A DNA stretch of 64,000 bases from Sanderia malayensis (GCA_013076295.1 RQOL01000699.1:4154001-4218000), one strand, 5' to 3'; shown: positions 11,424 to 24,211, counted from the stretch's first letter. The notes: generated by a model from the sequence alone, not told the origin. Numbers and translations are program-made.

Positions 11424-14400
11424 TCAAGACAGCAAAACAGCGATGGTTATGGAAGCTTCAAGACTAATAACAAGAAAAGAAGCCAATGAGAATAGACTTA
11501 CATCTCGAGAGAGCCAAAACTGCTTCCTTGACAATGACTTTTCACATAATTGTGACACCGCTTGTGTGTGATAATCTTGCAATCTGAAAAATAAAGGGTA
11601 ATTTAGAAAATTTGGGCAATATTATTAGACTTTCCATATCAATTGGAGCTTATGAACAGATCGAGAACTGTCTGGTCTTTCTATCATTACAACGGGCTTA
11701 AGTCGTCAAATACAACGAACGCAAAACATCACAATAGCGTTATGAAACACAGGTTAGCAGTACTATTTGGGGGTGTAAATATCTAAATTAAAATACGTTT
11801 TTCTTACCCCTGCATTGGTAGCCTTGCTTTCCGATTCTTCTTGTCAGAGGAAGACTGCAAACAACACAAGATGGCGGCCTGTGAAAAAATAAAAAATAGT
11901 CAAAGCTCTCAGATTCTCCAATAATATAAAGAGAAACAAACAAAGAATAGTACAAAAACGCACAAACCATGTACAAGTAAAAGGTTGCAATGTTAGTTAA
12001 ACTAAGAGTTGGAGCTGAATACGTAATAATATCAGCCATTGTTGAATGTTTTGCAGATATTTAAATACTTACGATTTGCTGAAATGTTGTGCTACAAAGA
12101 TGTGTCCATTGTAAACATGCAGTTTGGTGCCATTCTTATCGTAGTTTCCCCGTCTCGCCATAGCTGGTGGAATGTGATAATATCTAGAAAAGAATATTTA
12201 TCACATATGATGTCAATTCTGATAATTACGAGGATAAAAATATTTAGAACGAATAGCCATTTTAACTTTATTTTAGCTTTGCATTGTGGATAAGTTTGTT
12301 CTTTAATTGCTTTAAATCAATGACACCATTACACCATTACATCTATTAGATGCTCCTGCACAGTACCAATATTTACACTACTGCGCATGCTGACCACCTT
12401 TCACCTCCGCACAGGCTAACCCTAACCCTAACCTTAACCCTAACGCCGATGCCTCAGCCATTAAAGAAATCATTACGTCATATACGCTCCTGCGCAATAC
12501 CAATTTCTAGAATAATAGTTTATCCAATCTCGCGCCCAGGCTCCCCTCCTGTTCTTGTCTTAATTTATTTCGGATAATTATGTAAAACATACATGAAGTA
12601 ATGTCATCAATGTAAAAGATACATAATTATTGCCAACCTTAGTCAACGAAAAGTTGTTTCTTCTATGACAATCTGGATTTACATACGGTTTATGTTTGCC
12701 CGATAGCCATTTTTTAATTCCTGAATTCCCCAAATCAAATTACAATGAGAAGTTTTGAAAAATATCAAGACACACGGAAATTGAAAGCCCTTACATGGGC
12801 TTTCCAGAACTTCAGTCTTGCTTTTCAGCAACAAATGCATGTAAATTCACATGATTAAGAATAACATACCAATTTGAAGACTAATATTTATCAAAAGTGC
12901 TTGAATCTTAATTGCACAAGTTGTAAATGCAAAACTTCAATTTTGGGAGTACAACAATTAATTAAATCCCTTCAACTTTGGATTGCTCTATGATCTATGT
13001 GATTAATTATGTCCCGTAAACTTTGCCTTGATATAATACCTAAAATTATATTTAGAATTAAAATTGATATCACTACACAATTTCAAACCATTAAACCTCA
13101 ATATTAACAACAAATCAGATCATTTGTATCTTGCAATGTGTGATCGTTTTTATTGGGCCTAGGCGCTGCCGACAAACAGAAACCGAAGCAAATTTGAAAG
13201 CATCTCGGAGTGAAAAAATAAACGAAGCTACCACCTCTTGAGATTTTTCTCCTGTTATTGTCGAAAGGCTTTTAAAATTCCTGTTAGGGTCTCAGAATTG
13301 AAGCAAAGTAATAAGTTCTGTTAGTATATCAGTACAAAATTCAGCAATAACTACTTGAAACTTCCACAACAACATAAAACTAACGCTAAGGCCAATGCCT
13401 CAGCCACTAAAGACACTATTACATCATATATGCTCCTGCGCAGTACCAATATTTACGTTACTGCGCATTCTGACCACCTTTCTCCTCCGCACAGGCTAAC
13501 CCTAACCCTAACCCTAACCCTAACCCTAACCCTAACCTTAACCCTAACCCCAACCCTAAAGCCAATGCCTCAGCCACTAAAGACAATATTACATCATATA
13601 TGCTCCTGCGCAGTACCAATATTTACGTTACTGCGCATTCTGACCACCTTTCTCCTCCGCACAGGCTAACCCTAACCCTAACCCTAACCCTAACCTTAAC
13701 CCTAACCCCAACCCTAAAGCCAATGCCTCAGCCATTAAAGACACTATTACATCATATATGCTCCTGCGCAGTACCAATATTTACGTTACTGCGCATTCTG
13801 ACCACCTTTCTCCTCCGCACAGGCTAACCCTAACCCTAACCCTAACCCTAACCCTAACCTTAACCCTAACCCCAACCCTAAAGCCAATGCCTCAGCCACT
13901 AAAGACAATATTACATCATATATGCTCCTGCGCAGTACCAATATTTACGTTACTGCGCATTCTGACCACCTTTCTCCTCCGCAAGGCTAACCCTAACCCT
14001 AACCCTAACCCTAACCTTAACCCTAACCCCAACCCTAAAGCCAATGCCTCAGTCATTAAAGACACCATTACGTCATATATGCTCCTGCGCAGTAGCAATA
14101 TTTACGATACTGCGCATTCTGACCACCTTTCCCCTCCGCACAGGCTAACCCTATTCCTAACCCTAACCCTAAGGCCAATGCCTCAGCCACCAAAGACACC
14201 ATTACATCATATATGCTCCTGCGCAGTAAAAATATTTACGATACTGCGCATTCTGACCACCTTTCTCCTCCGCACAGGCTAACCCTAACCCTAACCCTAA
14301 GGCCAATGCCTCAGCCACCAAAGACACCATTACGTCATATATGCTCCTGCGCAATACCAATATTTACGCTACTGCGCATGCTGACCACCTTTCTCCTCCG

Positions 14401-17400
14401 CACTGGCCAACCCTAACCATAACCATAAGGCCAATGCCTCAGCCATTAAAGACACCATTACGTGATATATGCTCCTGCGCAGTAACAATACTTACGCTAC
14501 GGCGCATTCTGACCACCTTTTAATTTTAATGTTATGGACATTTTTGGAAAATTTCCAGTCCGAAATCAATTGTTTCCAAAATTGTTGACAACTTTTCGTA
14601 TCCGGCCCTCCTAAAACTGAGGTCCTACGACGCCTCTGTTTAATACCCATAACAAAAGAAAACAAAGTAACTTATGCGCAGTCAAGCTCAAAAGGCGAAA
14701 AATTAACAATTGAATTTCTGGAAAAGCCGTTTTAGCTGAGCTCACAACTCCGTCGCGCGCAAAAATTGCCCCTTCTGACACTAACGTATCATGTGTTGTG
14801 CTCTTATTATTGTTGGGCCACTCTACTTTTTAGTACGCTCCTACGACTGTGATACATATATGGGTTCAACCCTCAGGCAATAACATGTTTTTGCGAATTT
14901 CATATTGCTGCCTCCGAAGCACTCCCCATATCTTAGCCAAATTGAAAGGAAGAGAGAGAAATTCGGTGAGGATAGATTACTATAAAAATCATTTCTTACT
15001 TTTTCTCATCTGTTTCAATTATTAATGCAGATGCTTTTGCTGAACTGTAACCAACAGGGGACGATAGTGATAACTGACTTGTCGATCCTTGAAAGTAACA
15101 AGCAACAAAATAACAAATCAAAAATGTAGTTAAAAACCTACTAAAAAAGCTCTATTAAGCCCTGCGGGGCTTATTTAACGTTCGAGATTCCAGAGGAGGG
15201 GTGATTAGAAAAGAGGGCCTAATCAAATTCTTTGATAAATTTCAGAAAAATTTTCGTATCAAAAAATTGCAAAATGACTTGGAGTCTTAATAGTTTGATC
15301 AATCATAATTTCATCATCGCGTACGATTGGAAAAACAAAAGAGGGGCTGGATACAGGAGCTCATTGAAAATCTCGTTTCGAAAGAGAGGCATATTAAAGA
15401 GGTGGACTAAATAGAGCTTTTGCGGTATTTATATATTAACGTTCTCTCTCTTCAATTCAATCTCTCCCTTTTCTTCTATCTTCTGAAGAGAACAGAATTA
15501 CCCAGAATTCATACTTACTTAGACTAGGCCGAATAGGACTTGGATCATCGACTGTGGAAATAAAATAAGAAAACTTAGATGAAAATTTTTCAATCATATC
15601 CTTGATAGAAAAATGTAGAAAGCAGCAATGATCATGGAGGAAATAACTTAAAAAACAATAACATAACAATAATAAATACTTACTAATTGAGGCCAATGAT
15701 TTTGAACCAAAATGAAACGTGTTGACTCGAACAACATCATTTCTCTTTCTTTTAATTTTTGTTTCTTCGAAAGTATCGCCAGCATTAAACTGCTGCAAAT
15801 CAGCATTGCAAATGCTTTTAGGTCGAAGAGTTGCCTCAAAACTTGCATCCTCATCTTCTTCCAACAAACAGTTTGTGTCAATAAGCTTGTCTGTTTCAAG
15901 AGACTTATCAGTGTCAAGATCACTGCCTTTTGTATCAAGATCATTGTCTTTGGCATCAGGATCACTGCCTTTTGTATCAAGATCATTGCCTTTGGCATCA
16001 GGATCACTGCCTTTTGTATCAAGATCATTGCCTTTTGTATCACGATTATTGCCTTTGGCATCAAGATCACTACCTTTGGCATCGAGATCATTGCGTTTGG
16101 CATCGAGATCATTGCCTTTTGTATCAAGATCATTGCATTTGACATCAAGATCATTGCCTTTTGTATCAAGATCATTGCCTTTTGTATCAAGATCGTTGCC
16201 TTTGGCATCAAGATCATTGTCTTTCGCATCAAGATCTTCATCTTTTGCGTTCGAAGCATGGTCTGTAATAACACGGACATCATCATTGCTACTACTAGCT
16301 ATTGCATCTTCTTCAACCTCATCTAATACACTAGCCTCTGTCTTTCTCGTATCTCCTTCAGCCAATAGAACATGTCTTTCAACAGAAGTTTCCTCGTCCA
16401 ACAGACAACACAGTAAAGGTGATCCCACATTTTCATCAGACCCGGTGATGTAACGACCATCTGATTTCACTGCAAAATTTTCCACGTTGCATTCTTGATT
16501 TTCTTTATTTTTTCTCTCCCTTTTTGCTTGGGCTTTGGCAAGTAGACAGGCAAATGGGTCTTGCTCAGGATTTGAAGCGACATTGAAATCAGTCTGAGGG
16601 GTTGCAGGGAGAATCTTTATTTCTGGACTATCAAACAAAGATGCCTTGTTTTTCGAAGGCTGATTCTTCTTTGTTTTTATTGCTGGGGACAATTCAGTGG
16701 AATATGACATGCCTGGATTGTGGATGTTGGCCAGCATAGCGTCAATATCAGTGACAAGGATATGTTTTGGCGAATCTAAAATTCAAAGTAACGATAATTT
16801 CAGATCGTCTTTCGCAGATTTACGCCATATTTGAAATACATTTGATGGTAAGCAGCAGCTGTAAAAAGATTTGAAATCAAATGGCTGGCTATAAACTGTC
16901 GCAAAATAACTTAACATGTTGACGAGTAATATCTGCATGTATTGCAGAGAAATAACTTCAAATTCTGTGGAGAAGTGGCTGCATAGATCAGCGAAAATTA
17001 CAGTAGAACCCACCATACGTTAAACTCGATACTATTACAGGCCCTTCTTTTATTTGGAAAAACGGCCATACTCTTTCTTATTCAAAACAAGTTAATACAG
17101 TAAAAACCCGCATATAAGAACCTGTAAATTAAAATTCAGCCTGTTGTTCCAAGACAATAGGCTACTGTTTCATCTATTGTTTTGAACAGAAATATCACCC
17201 TGAATGTTCTGAATCCATTGGTTTTTATATGCGGGTTTTTACTGTACGGCCAACAGCCACATTTTGTGATCCCAAATAGCAGCAGAAATGACAGAAAACG
17301 TTTGCTTTCGCTGAGAATAACATGAGCTACTGAGCAGTACATAATTTGGCGACGAATAAAATAAAAACTGTTTACCTCGTAAAGATGTGTCCTGGTCTTG

Positions 17401-20233
17401 ATCTTCTGAAATCCGTTGAGGTTTAACCTGAAAACGAAAAGGAACATGTGAATGAATGAATGAGACTTCAGAAATTGTGCAATGCTAATTTGAATACATG
17501 TCAGGGCCTTTTTTAAGGATTTTCAAGTGGGGGGGCCAAAACGTGAAGGGGACCTATATTTTCAGAGAAACGGCCGGGTTAGGGGGAGCACATTAAAAAA
17601 AGTTTGAGGGTGTTGACATACTTGGGACCATGGTTGCCGCCGAAGGGGGAAATTTTACAAATTTAGGGCCTCAGATATCGCTGAAAAATGTATTTTTTTT
17701 ATAATCAAATTTTCTCCAAAGATTATTTTTCCCAGTCGGTCCACATTTTTTCCAAGAGCTACAACATAAATCTACTATTAGTGGCCAATACCACTTTAAA
17801 TAAGGCAGCCAGCTGAACTTGAATGTTATTGCTTGAGATTTGTGAAGCTAGACTCGTTTAAAAACAATTTTTAGGGCAGGATTGACTTTAATATTAATTT
17901 GGGACCAACATTCTGGACCGACTCGGAAATCATTCGGAGTGTCTCGCCCCCTACACCCCCTATTGTGCGCCCCTAGTATTTCTACATTCGGTTATATTAT
18001 AACGGACAGAACGGATCACAGTTTTTCTTTACCCCCAGTCTGTATGTTAAAAAAAGCCCTGATACATGTGCTACATAAATAGCAGCAACGTTTTCCTTCA
18101 ACAAAAAAGCGCATTTACAGCTGCATATTAATGTGAAAACTAATAGATTTACTGCAACGATAATGACTATAGCTAAGCAGAAGAATTTCATTTCTCACTG
18201 AAAATGGAGAAATAATGTGTATGATAGTCGAAAATATCAGCAGGAATTTTGACAAGTGACAATAGAAAATGGCGCAGAAGTCAAAGATGCATTTTGCCTC
18301 GTGTGTCTGCATGCGTTTTGTCACAACAGGTGTATGTTAATTGGACATTTCACAAGGAATATGTTGCAAAAATACTAAATACTAATAACATACTAAATAA
18401 TTAATAAAGTATTACTGCACAATTGAAGCTTTTCTGAGCTGCATAGTGTGAGAAATTAAATATTTCTCACTGTTGTGAGCATGCAAAAGTTCTAAACAGA
18501 AAAACAAAGAACAAAATGTTTGTCACCAATCTGCTGATTGCATTTTTGACTCGCTTTCACAAATAAAATTTTGTATGCATGTATGTAAGCCAAACTCTGT
18601 TTTATTCTCATTTGCCTTATGCTAAATTTTGATGTGATTTGACTGTTTGTCACTGATTTGATTTGAAACTTTTGTCACCTGCAATTCATGCTCCCTTGAA
18701 TGTTCAACTTATCAACGACTCAATTCTCAATCAAGGGAAATATTTTTAATCTCACTTCTTTCTTAAGTATGCCACGTGTTGCATCAAGAACCATACCATC
18801 CTTAAAAGCCTCAATTAAAGAGTTCTTTATGCCTCTTAACCCATCCATATCATTCATTTTCCCTAAATCCTAGAAAAAATGTTAAAAAATCGCAGTTAGT
18901 AACTCATTCCAATCATATTCATGTATAACGGTTTTCTTAGTGTGCCTTGGCAGGCATTTCTTTCTACAATTATAAATGAAAAAAACTTACACTTGTCAAA
19001 TCAATCTGACAGTCTTTAATTTCAAGACCAGATAGTTTGTAACATGTTTTGAATTTTCCATTAACATATGAAAGTTGAACATTTATCTGCACAAAAACAT
19101 TGATAATGGGTTATAATTAGAAATTTTGGAATACAATGTGACAATAAATGCACAGAAGATATTCCTGATAGCAACTACATATCTTGTGGGAGAGAAGATG
19201 CATTTCTTGTAGAAAGAAAGATTGATTTCTTATAGAGAAGGTGCATATCTTGCAGAAAAGAAGACAAATATCTTGCAAAGAAAAGATTGCAGGTCTTGCA
19301 AAAAAAGAAACATTTTACAGAGAAAATATGCAAAATTTAAAAAGCAATGGCTACATAAATTGAACAAATATCTCTTCATATGATCGAAAATGCTTTTACC
19401 TCTGGATGCAGATTATGCAAAATTATTTGCATTTTTGAGGGGTGGTTTTTTTCATTATTTAATGTAGCAGTCAATGCAAATCTTTTCATAAATATTCTCA
19501 CAGCAATATTCTATAAAAATGTATCATAACTTAGACAACAAATAGAGAAAGGATAGAAGCAGTAGAGATATAATACTCAAAATTTTAACAATAAAATTTT
19601 TATTGCAGGTTCTTGACACAGATTTAAAAAAATATGAATAATGAATGGATACCATACCAATATATTTTCAACATCTTCAGATTGGATAGATTTGATTTCA
19701 TACTTTATATTATTGCTATTTACTTTTTCAACATGGAAATTTATCTATATGACAAAAAACAAAGCATGATTATTCAGCATAAGAAATAAATTGTTTTTCA
19801 TAACGACCTTGAATGAAGCTAATTCAATTCGATAGGTAGGTAGGTAGGTACACATTAAAGCCTGAATAGCGGAAATTTCAGTTTCCCATTATTAGCTTAA
19901 AACATGAAAACATTATAATCCTATATAAACTCATACCTTGCTTTTGTGCAGAAGTCGACCGTTTAATTTAACTCTCCAATTATCCAAAGCTTGTTGCATG
20001 CTTGGTCCATTCTGGCTAAGCCAATGCACAAAGGTGTCCGCCCATTCATGCTTCTTAGCACAAGGCCTAGTAACCTGCTTCCACTTTCTTGATGCATTGC
20101 GTATGAAATAAAGTCCAGCAAAGAATAAAACAATATGCAGAAATAAAAAATAACTCTTCTCATATTGATTTGTATGCTCCCATGACCTCAATAGGTCCAA
20201 TGTATTTGAATTATGGTGGTGGGAATCATCCAT
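11424..20233 (-). CDS. Membrane-anchored SMP-like/C1-domain protein, 13 exons
   Basis: Exons on the minus strand: 20233-19937, 19744-19658, 19510-19400, 19086-18991, 18869-18756, 17427-17376, 16775-15684, 15551-15519, 15087-15000, 12183-12073, 11878-11808, 11583-11502, 11463-11424. All phases agree; the product is 757 aa. Residues about 27-45 are an N-terminal transmembrane anchor (YFLFLHIVLFFAGLYFI). Residues about 60-235 resemble the SMP (TULIP) lipid-transfer region of TMEM24/C2CD2: W-x3-FVHWLSQNG, then LHPEINVQLSYV, then GLRGIKNSLIEAF. A long acidic linker follows with sixteen 7-residue repeats (about 430-545). Residues about 684-735 are a textbook C1 domain: NGHIF, PPSCVVC, GKQGYQCRDC, THKRCHNYVKSHC. 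This suggests an ER-anchored tether whose C1 end reads diacylglycerol or a partner membrane. PDZD8 also pairs SMP with C1, but no PDZ domain was found here. The last exon is less certain because a stop overlaps the previous donor. The exon structure is firm; the SMP call is inference. Confidence 0.8.
12345..12500. repeat. Isolated copy of the telomere-repeat satellite unit
   Basis: One diverged unit (CTCCTGCACAGTACCAATAT, TGACCACCTTTC, then four CCCTAA-type repeats) lies about 0.9 kb from the main array and in the same intron of the SMP/C1 gene. Confidence 0.85.
13378..14522. repeat. Satellite array with embedded telomeric (CCCTAA)n blocks
   Basis: Eight head-to-tail units, each with GCCAATGCCTCAGCCA, a block around ATATGCTCCTGCGCAGTA, a TGACCACCTTTCTCCTCCGC block and a run of CCCTAA. 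Units shorten from about 170 to about 130 bp toward 14.5 kb as the CCCTAA run falls from about nine repeats to three. Each unit holds two CTGCGCA-type motifs flanking the ATATTTACG core. It lies in a 2.8 kb intron of the SMP/C1 gene, so it is interstitial telomeric DNA, not a chromosome end. Open frames over it on both strands come from the 6-bp period. Confidence 0.93.
15905..16245 (-). repeat. 21-bp coding repeat: sixteen KGNDLDT-type heptads
   Basis: Inside the 1092-bp exon of the SMP/C1 gene the sequence runs in a 21-bp period (consensus on the plus strand GTATCAAGATCATTGCCTTT). It encodes K-G-N-D-L-D-T with D/S, A/V and P variants. The DNA period has no stop in several frames on either strand, which creates false ORFs there. 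The peptide is strongly acidic with one Lys per seven residues and should be extended. Confidence 0.92.
17096..17246. mobile_element. Family C MITE, copy 1
   Basis: A 151-bp element with ends TACAGTAAAAACCCGCATAT and its inverted complement, TA-bounded, in an intron of the SMP/C1 gene. The core has AATAGGCTACTGTTTCA and TTGAACAGAAATATCACCC. Further copies are at 53836-53981, 55843-55994 and a right-hand part at 37064-37170. Confidence 0.85.
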
Positions 20234-22765
20234 CTTATTTTGTCAACATGTTGTGGCCATGAGTCAATAAGAAAGTACAAATTATTGTTTTGATCATGAG
20301 AAAACAATTTTTATTACAAGCTACGCGCTTTACACCAGTCCCCTTGACAGCAATTACGTGTTTTTTTCACCATTTTTCACACATTTGTGAAAAAGCTAGC
20401 AAGTCTTTTGATAACTCTTTCTAACTACTTCATTCTTCGTTGGATGAACTAATATTTGAAAATATCCTTTATTACAGCATAGAGTTACAAGTAATCGCGA
20501 AAAACCTCTGTTGAAAGATCAGACTTTTCATCATAACCTCAAATTTGTCAAATCGCAAGTATGAATTAATCTACACATCAATAAAGTGGTGCATTTTAGT
20601 ATAAACCTAAACCTTGGGTGTATTAATTTCCGTGGTGTACTATAACTCCCGCATTCTTGCATTATCAGATTTTAAATTTTGCGCACGAATCATTCTTTTC
20701 TTGCGCAGTCTTGAATTCGCGTAAACACAAATGTTCACAGGATTTGAATAAACAATGTTTTGAAATGCTTCTCTTGGGTGAAATTAATCTCTTTATTAGA
20801 ATGGGTCTTTATACTGGAGTTCTTTTGTTAAGAAATCTATAATTCTAACTCTTGAGTTCCTCGACAGCTATAATAGTGGACAAAAGTGTTTGGGACAATA
20901 ACTATCAATTTGTAAACTTTATTTCTATGGGCTTTATTCAACCCAGAAACTTTGTCACTTTCTATATACCTGGTCAGTTTTGCAAGTTGCCATGTCATTA
21001 TCAGCAGGAATAGTGGTACTCCAAAATTGATGGAAAATAGAGACTAGATTTATATACGGATCTCGTGGTTTTAACAGAGACAAAAAATTTAGCGGCGCGA
21101 GCACAAAACAAAAAATTATAGGTCGTAAATGAGAAAGGCAATGTTTACGAGTTTTATTCAGTGGCTTTTCCTCCGCTTTTTAAAGTTTTATGATGACCAT
21201 GAAAAGAAGAAAATTAATATCAAATTTTGCGGAGCTCAATTTTCGCGCAGTATACAGTGGAATCCCGCTATAACGAACTCTGTAGGGACCGAGAAAATAG
21301 TTCGCAATAGCGGGAGTTCGTTGTACAGAAGGGACATTTTTTTATGAAAAATTCCAAACACAAATGGGCCAGAATGTCTGTCCGACCCTCCCTTAAGTAT
21401 TCGCGCTTAAATGGCACACTATATTGTTCCAAAAAACAGTTTGCAAACAGTTATTGCTCTGATAGATTGCAACAGGAAAAAACGCTCAAGCATGTTTAAC
21501 AATGAAACATCACAAAGCAAAGTCGATATTACCACTTGATGTCAATTTTTTAATTACTACTTCTATTTTATCTACTTTTATCAGAGCTTGAAAAACTTCA
21601 CCCTTGAGCTTGAAAACTTCATCTTTGGCGATAAGTTTTCTCAAAAATTCGTTATATCGAGGGTATTTGTGGTCAGGAGATCGGAAGTTTGATTCGTAAT
21701 AACGAGAGTTCGTTATATCCAGGGTTCGTTATACAGGGCGCATTTATAGTAGGATTTACTTCCCAGAATCCAAGGGATCGGAGTTAGTAAGTAAGTAGTT
21801 CGTAATAGCGGGAAGTTCGTTATAAGCGGGGTTCGTTATAGCGGGATTCCACTGTACTTGATTTCGGGTAGTCTGAGCTGCGCGTAAAATAGCACGGCGC
21901 GAATTTAAGTACACCAAATGTGTAATAATAATTATGATGATGGTGGTGAGATGATGATAAGAGCATATTCTGCCATTAAATCGTCTATTTGTTGCTCCAG
22001 ATTTACGAAGCATGCTAAGCAGATAATTGCGTATTTGGTGTCATTGTTGATCATATAAAAATGGAATGAATTGCAGGGTTAATGTACTCAAAAATCAAAT
22101 TATCTTTATTGTTTATATTGTACGAAAATTGAATGCGAATGTCGTAAGGAAATGCTTGCATGAATAGACAATAGAAATTGTTAATGCCAAAGACGATGTC
22201 ACCGCTTTAATTTTCAATGTTTAACATTCCGTGAAATGGGAGGTCAGACATGTTTTATCGAGGTTGGCAGCCATTTCACCTTTTCTGTCTTCATTAACCA
22301 CGGGTGAATGAAAACAGAAAATGAGAATTAATTAATACAATAAAAAGACACAAGGACTACAACTGTGAGCTGACAAGAAATAACAACGGCCTTAAATGAT
22401 CACAACTTCAAGCACACACAGCCTTTTTTCCAAATAAATAAAATACAAGCCAGTATAGAAGAAGTGCAGAAATGAAAAAACTGATTTCTCTCTTATCAGA
22501 CAGATTATTAATCAACTATGTAATGTAGTTATAACCAACATTTATAATTAGGATACTCGTTTATATGTATATTAAAACAACTAACGGAAATAACATTATT
22601 ACTGATGATGACAAATGGTAAAAGAAGTATTGCATTGTTCCAGAATAAGTGAAACGAATAGTAAAAGCGCAAAATTTAAAATTTGTTTAATGTATTCAGC
22701 GATGTGTAAATGCAAACTGCGTATCATATTTGCTACCCCATTATAACCCACCACGTCATATAGCT
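20234..22765. other. Spacer between SMP/C1 gene and RING gene
   Basis: The part next to 20233 should hold the SMP/C1 promoter; no TATA box or other clear element was recognised. A transposon fills 21253-21856. The rest is AT-rich, with a short GATGATGG run near 21935-21960. No exon was supported. Confidence 0.5.
21253..21856. mobile_element. Family F-like element, 604 bp
   Basis: Ends are TACAGTGGAATCCCGCTATA and its inverted complement (TATAGCGGGATTCCACTGTA), with TA termini. Sub-terminal inverted blocks of 'GTTCGTTATA' type occur near both ends. It has no transposase frame. The end motif is of the kind seen in pogo/Tigger-related elements, which insert at TA; the assignment is inference. 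Confidence 0.8.
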
Positions 22766-24015
22766 TTATGAAACGTTGGGACTTAAATTTAAATTAGTGG
22801 ACATTGGTTGAGTTGAAGAAGATACTTGTACCTTCCACAAACTCTTCTTTACATCAATAACATGGTGTCCTATATCAAGTGCCTTTCCGTCAGCCTCTAC
22901 CAAAATAATAAAGCCACCAAGATGACTTGCGATGCAAGAAAACTCCAAAGAATCTCCACCCGCAATTACGAATTTATCAAGCGGCAATATTTTGCTATTT
23001 CCACCCGTTGTACACAGCGCCGCCTGGACTTCAATGTTGTTTACATCGATTTTCATTGGACAATTCTTGCAGGTCATATCGAGCTGGCATCTTACCTTTT
23101 CACCCAATGTGAAACTTGTCTTCGATAATTGCAAATCATAGAAATGCAGATTAAACAAACAATTTTCCTGTTTTGTTTGTTGTTCACTGCCTTCCCTCGA
23201 TACAATTTGCTGCAACTCTTGTGTGCTGTCACTGACCCCATCCTCTGTTGTTATTGCCTGCTGGTTGTTATTCTCCGTTGCAGGACATGATACCTTTCGT
23301 CTTTTGAATGCAGACAACAGTCCATCACGTTTCGACTTGACTACAACTACGTCATTGCTTTTAGCATCAACAGTGGTTTTATCATCTTTGGCATTGTTTT
23401 CATTGACCTTTCCCTCTTTTGATTCTATTGCCAAACTCTGCAAGTCCAAATCATTGATAGCAGCTGCGTTTTTTTGACCTTGTGTGACTTGTGTTGTTTC
23501 AGCTTTGATTTCGTTTTGATGGCAATTTTGGCAAGTGCCAGATTTCCTTCTTTCCCTTTCTTCCTCAGCTTCCTTCAGCATTAGTTTCTCGTACTTCTCT
23601 AAAAGATCGCGAATTCTATTTACGTAAAAACAAGTCGGCAAAAACTTCGGGTTGGCATCTGGCACCTGGAAAATAAACAACAGAACATAAAACAACAGCA
23701 AGTATAAAACATATGTTCTAAAATATCAACCCACAACAAGTTAACATGCAACTGTCCCCCTTAACTATTATTTCTGTTCAAGTTGTATTCAAACTTAAAG
23801 ATGTATTGAAATTTATGTAAGCTAAATACCGAAGTAGTTATTCTGCAAGTTGGACATCGCATAGTGGTTCCCTTGGCCTTGGTCTCAACAGAAATACATC
23901 TTTTGCAAAAAGCATGAAGACATTTCAAAGATTTCGGCTTCACCATTGGTTCAAAACAAATACCACACGTAATCTCGTCTTCTAGGTCGTTTAACAAGTT
24001 AGAAATGCTTTCCAT
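22766..24015 (-). CDS. RING-finger protein with C-terminal beta-sandwich-like region (TRIM-like)
   Basis: Two exons, 24015-23830 and 23665-22766, join in phase 0 to give 361 aa. Residues about 17-57 are a C3HC4 RING: CGICFEPM, CLHAFCKRC, CPTC. This makes it a likely ubiquitin E3 ligase. A helical, charged stretch follows (RIRDLLEKYEKLMLKEAEEE), then a single C-x2-C-H that is too short for a B-box, then a Ser/Lys-rich linker. The last 110 residues (from about FNLHFYDLQLSKTSFTLGEK) alternate hydrophobic residues like an Ig/filamin-type sandwich. RING plus coiled coil plus sandwich recalls TRIM proteins, but no B-box was found. The exon 1 donor (TCG-GTATTTAG) is weak. The related RING exon at 26625-26822 lies upstream on the same strand. 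Confidence 0.82.
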
Positions 24016-24125
24016 ATTATAGCGTATTTTTAAATAAACAAGTATTAATTCTCGTAGCGAAGTTCAAGGATAGTGTTTCTCAGCTTCTGTTAAAAATTTG
24101 ACTTATGATGTAGCATCACGGCAAT

Positions 24126-24211
24126 CTTTCACGGCTATATTCTTTCGGAGTCTTGCCCTCTCACGTCCTTAAAAGCGTATAGCTACGTCACTGGTAAACA
24201 TTGAAATTTAT
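24126..24211. repeat. 86-bp direct repeat, copy 1, upstream of the RING gene
   Basis: The block beginning CTTTCACGGCTATATTCTTT and ending TGGTAAACATTGAAATT recurs nearly unchanged at 26083-26165 in the same orientation. Copy 1 lies about 110 bases upstream of the RING start codon, so it may include promoter sequence. Confidence 0.85.

Noticed and set aside
11502..12183. A separate protein kinase C gene suggested by the C1 domain
   Set aside because: No C1B, C2 or kinase exons were found nearby, and the C1 exon joins in phase to the upstream exons of the SMP gene.
13355..14523. A ladder of open frames rich in LTLTLTLTPT or PNPNPN
   Set aside because: They are translations of (CCCTAA)n satellite and have no splice or start context.
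15712..16453. Two long plus-strand open frames (204 and 244 codons) and a 212-codon minus-strand frame
   Set aside because: All lie over the 21-bp coding repeat of the SMP/C1 gene. The repeat has no stop in several frames, and only the frame linked by splice sites to both neighbours is kept.
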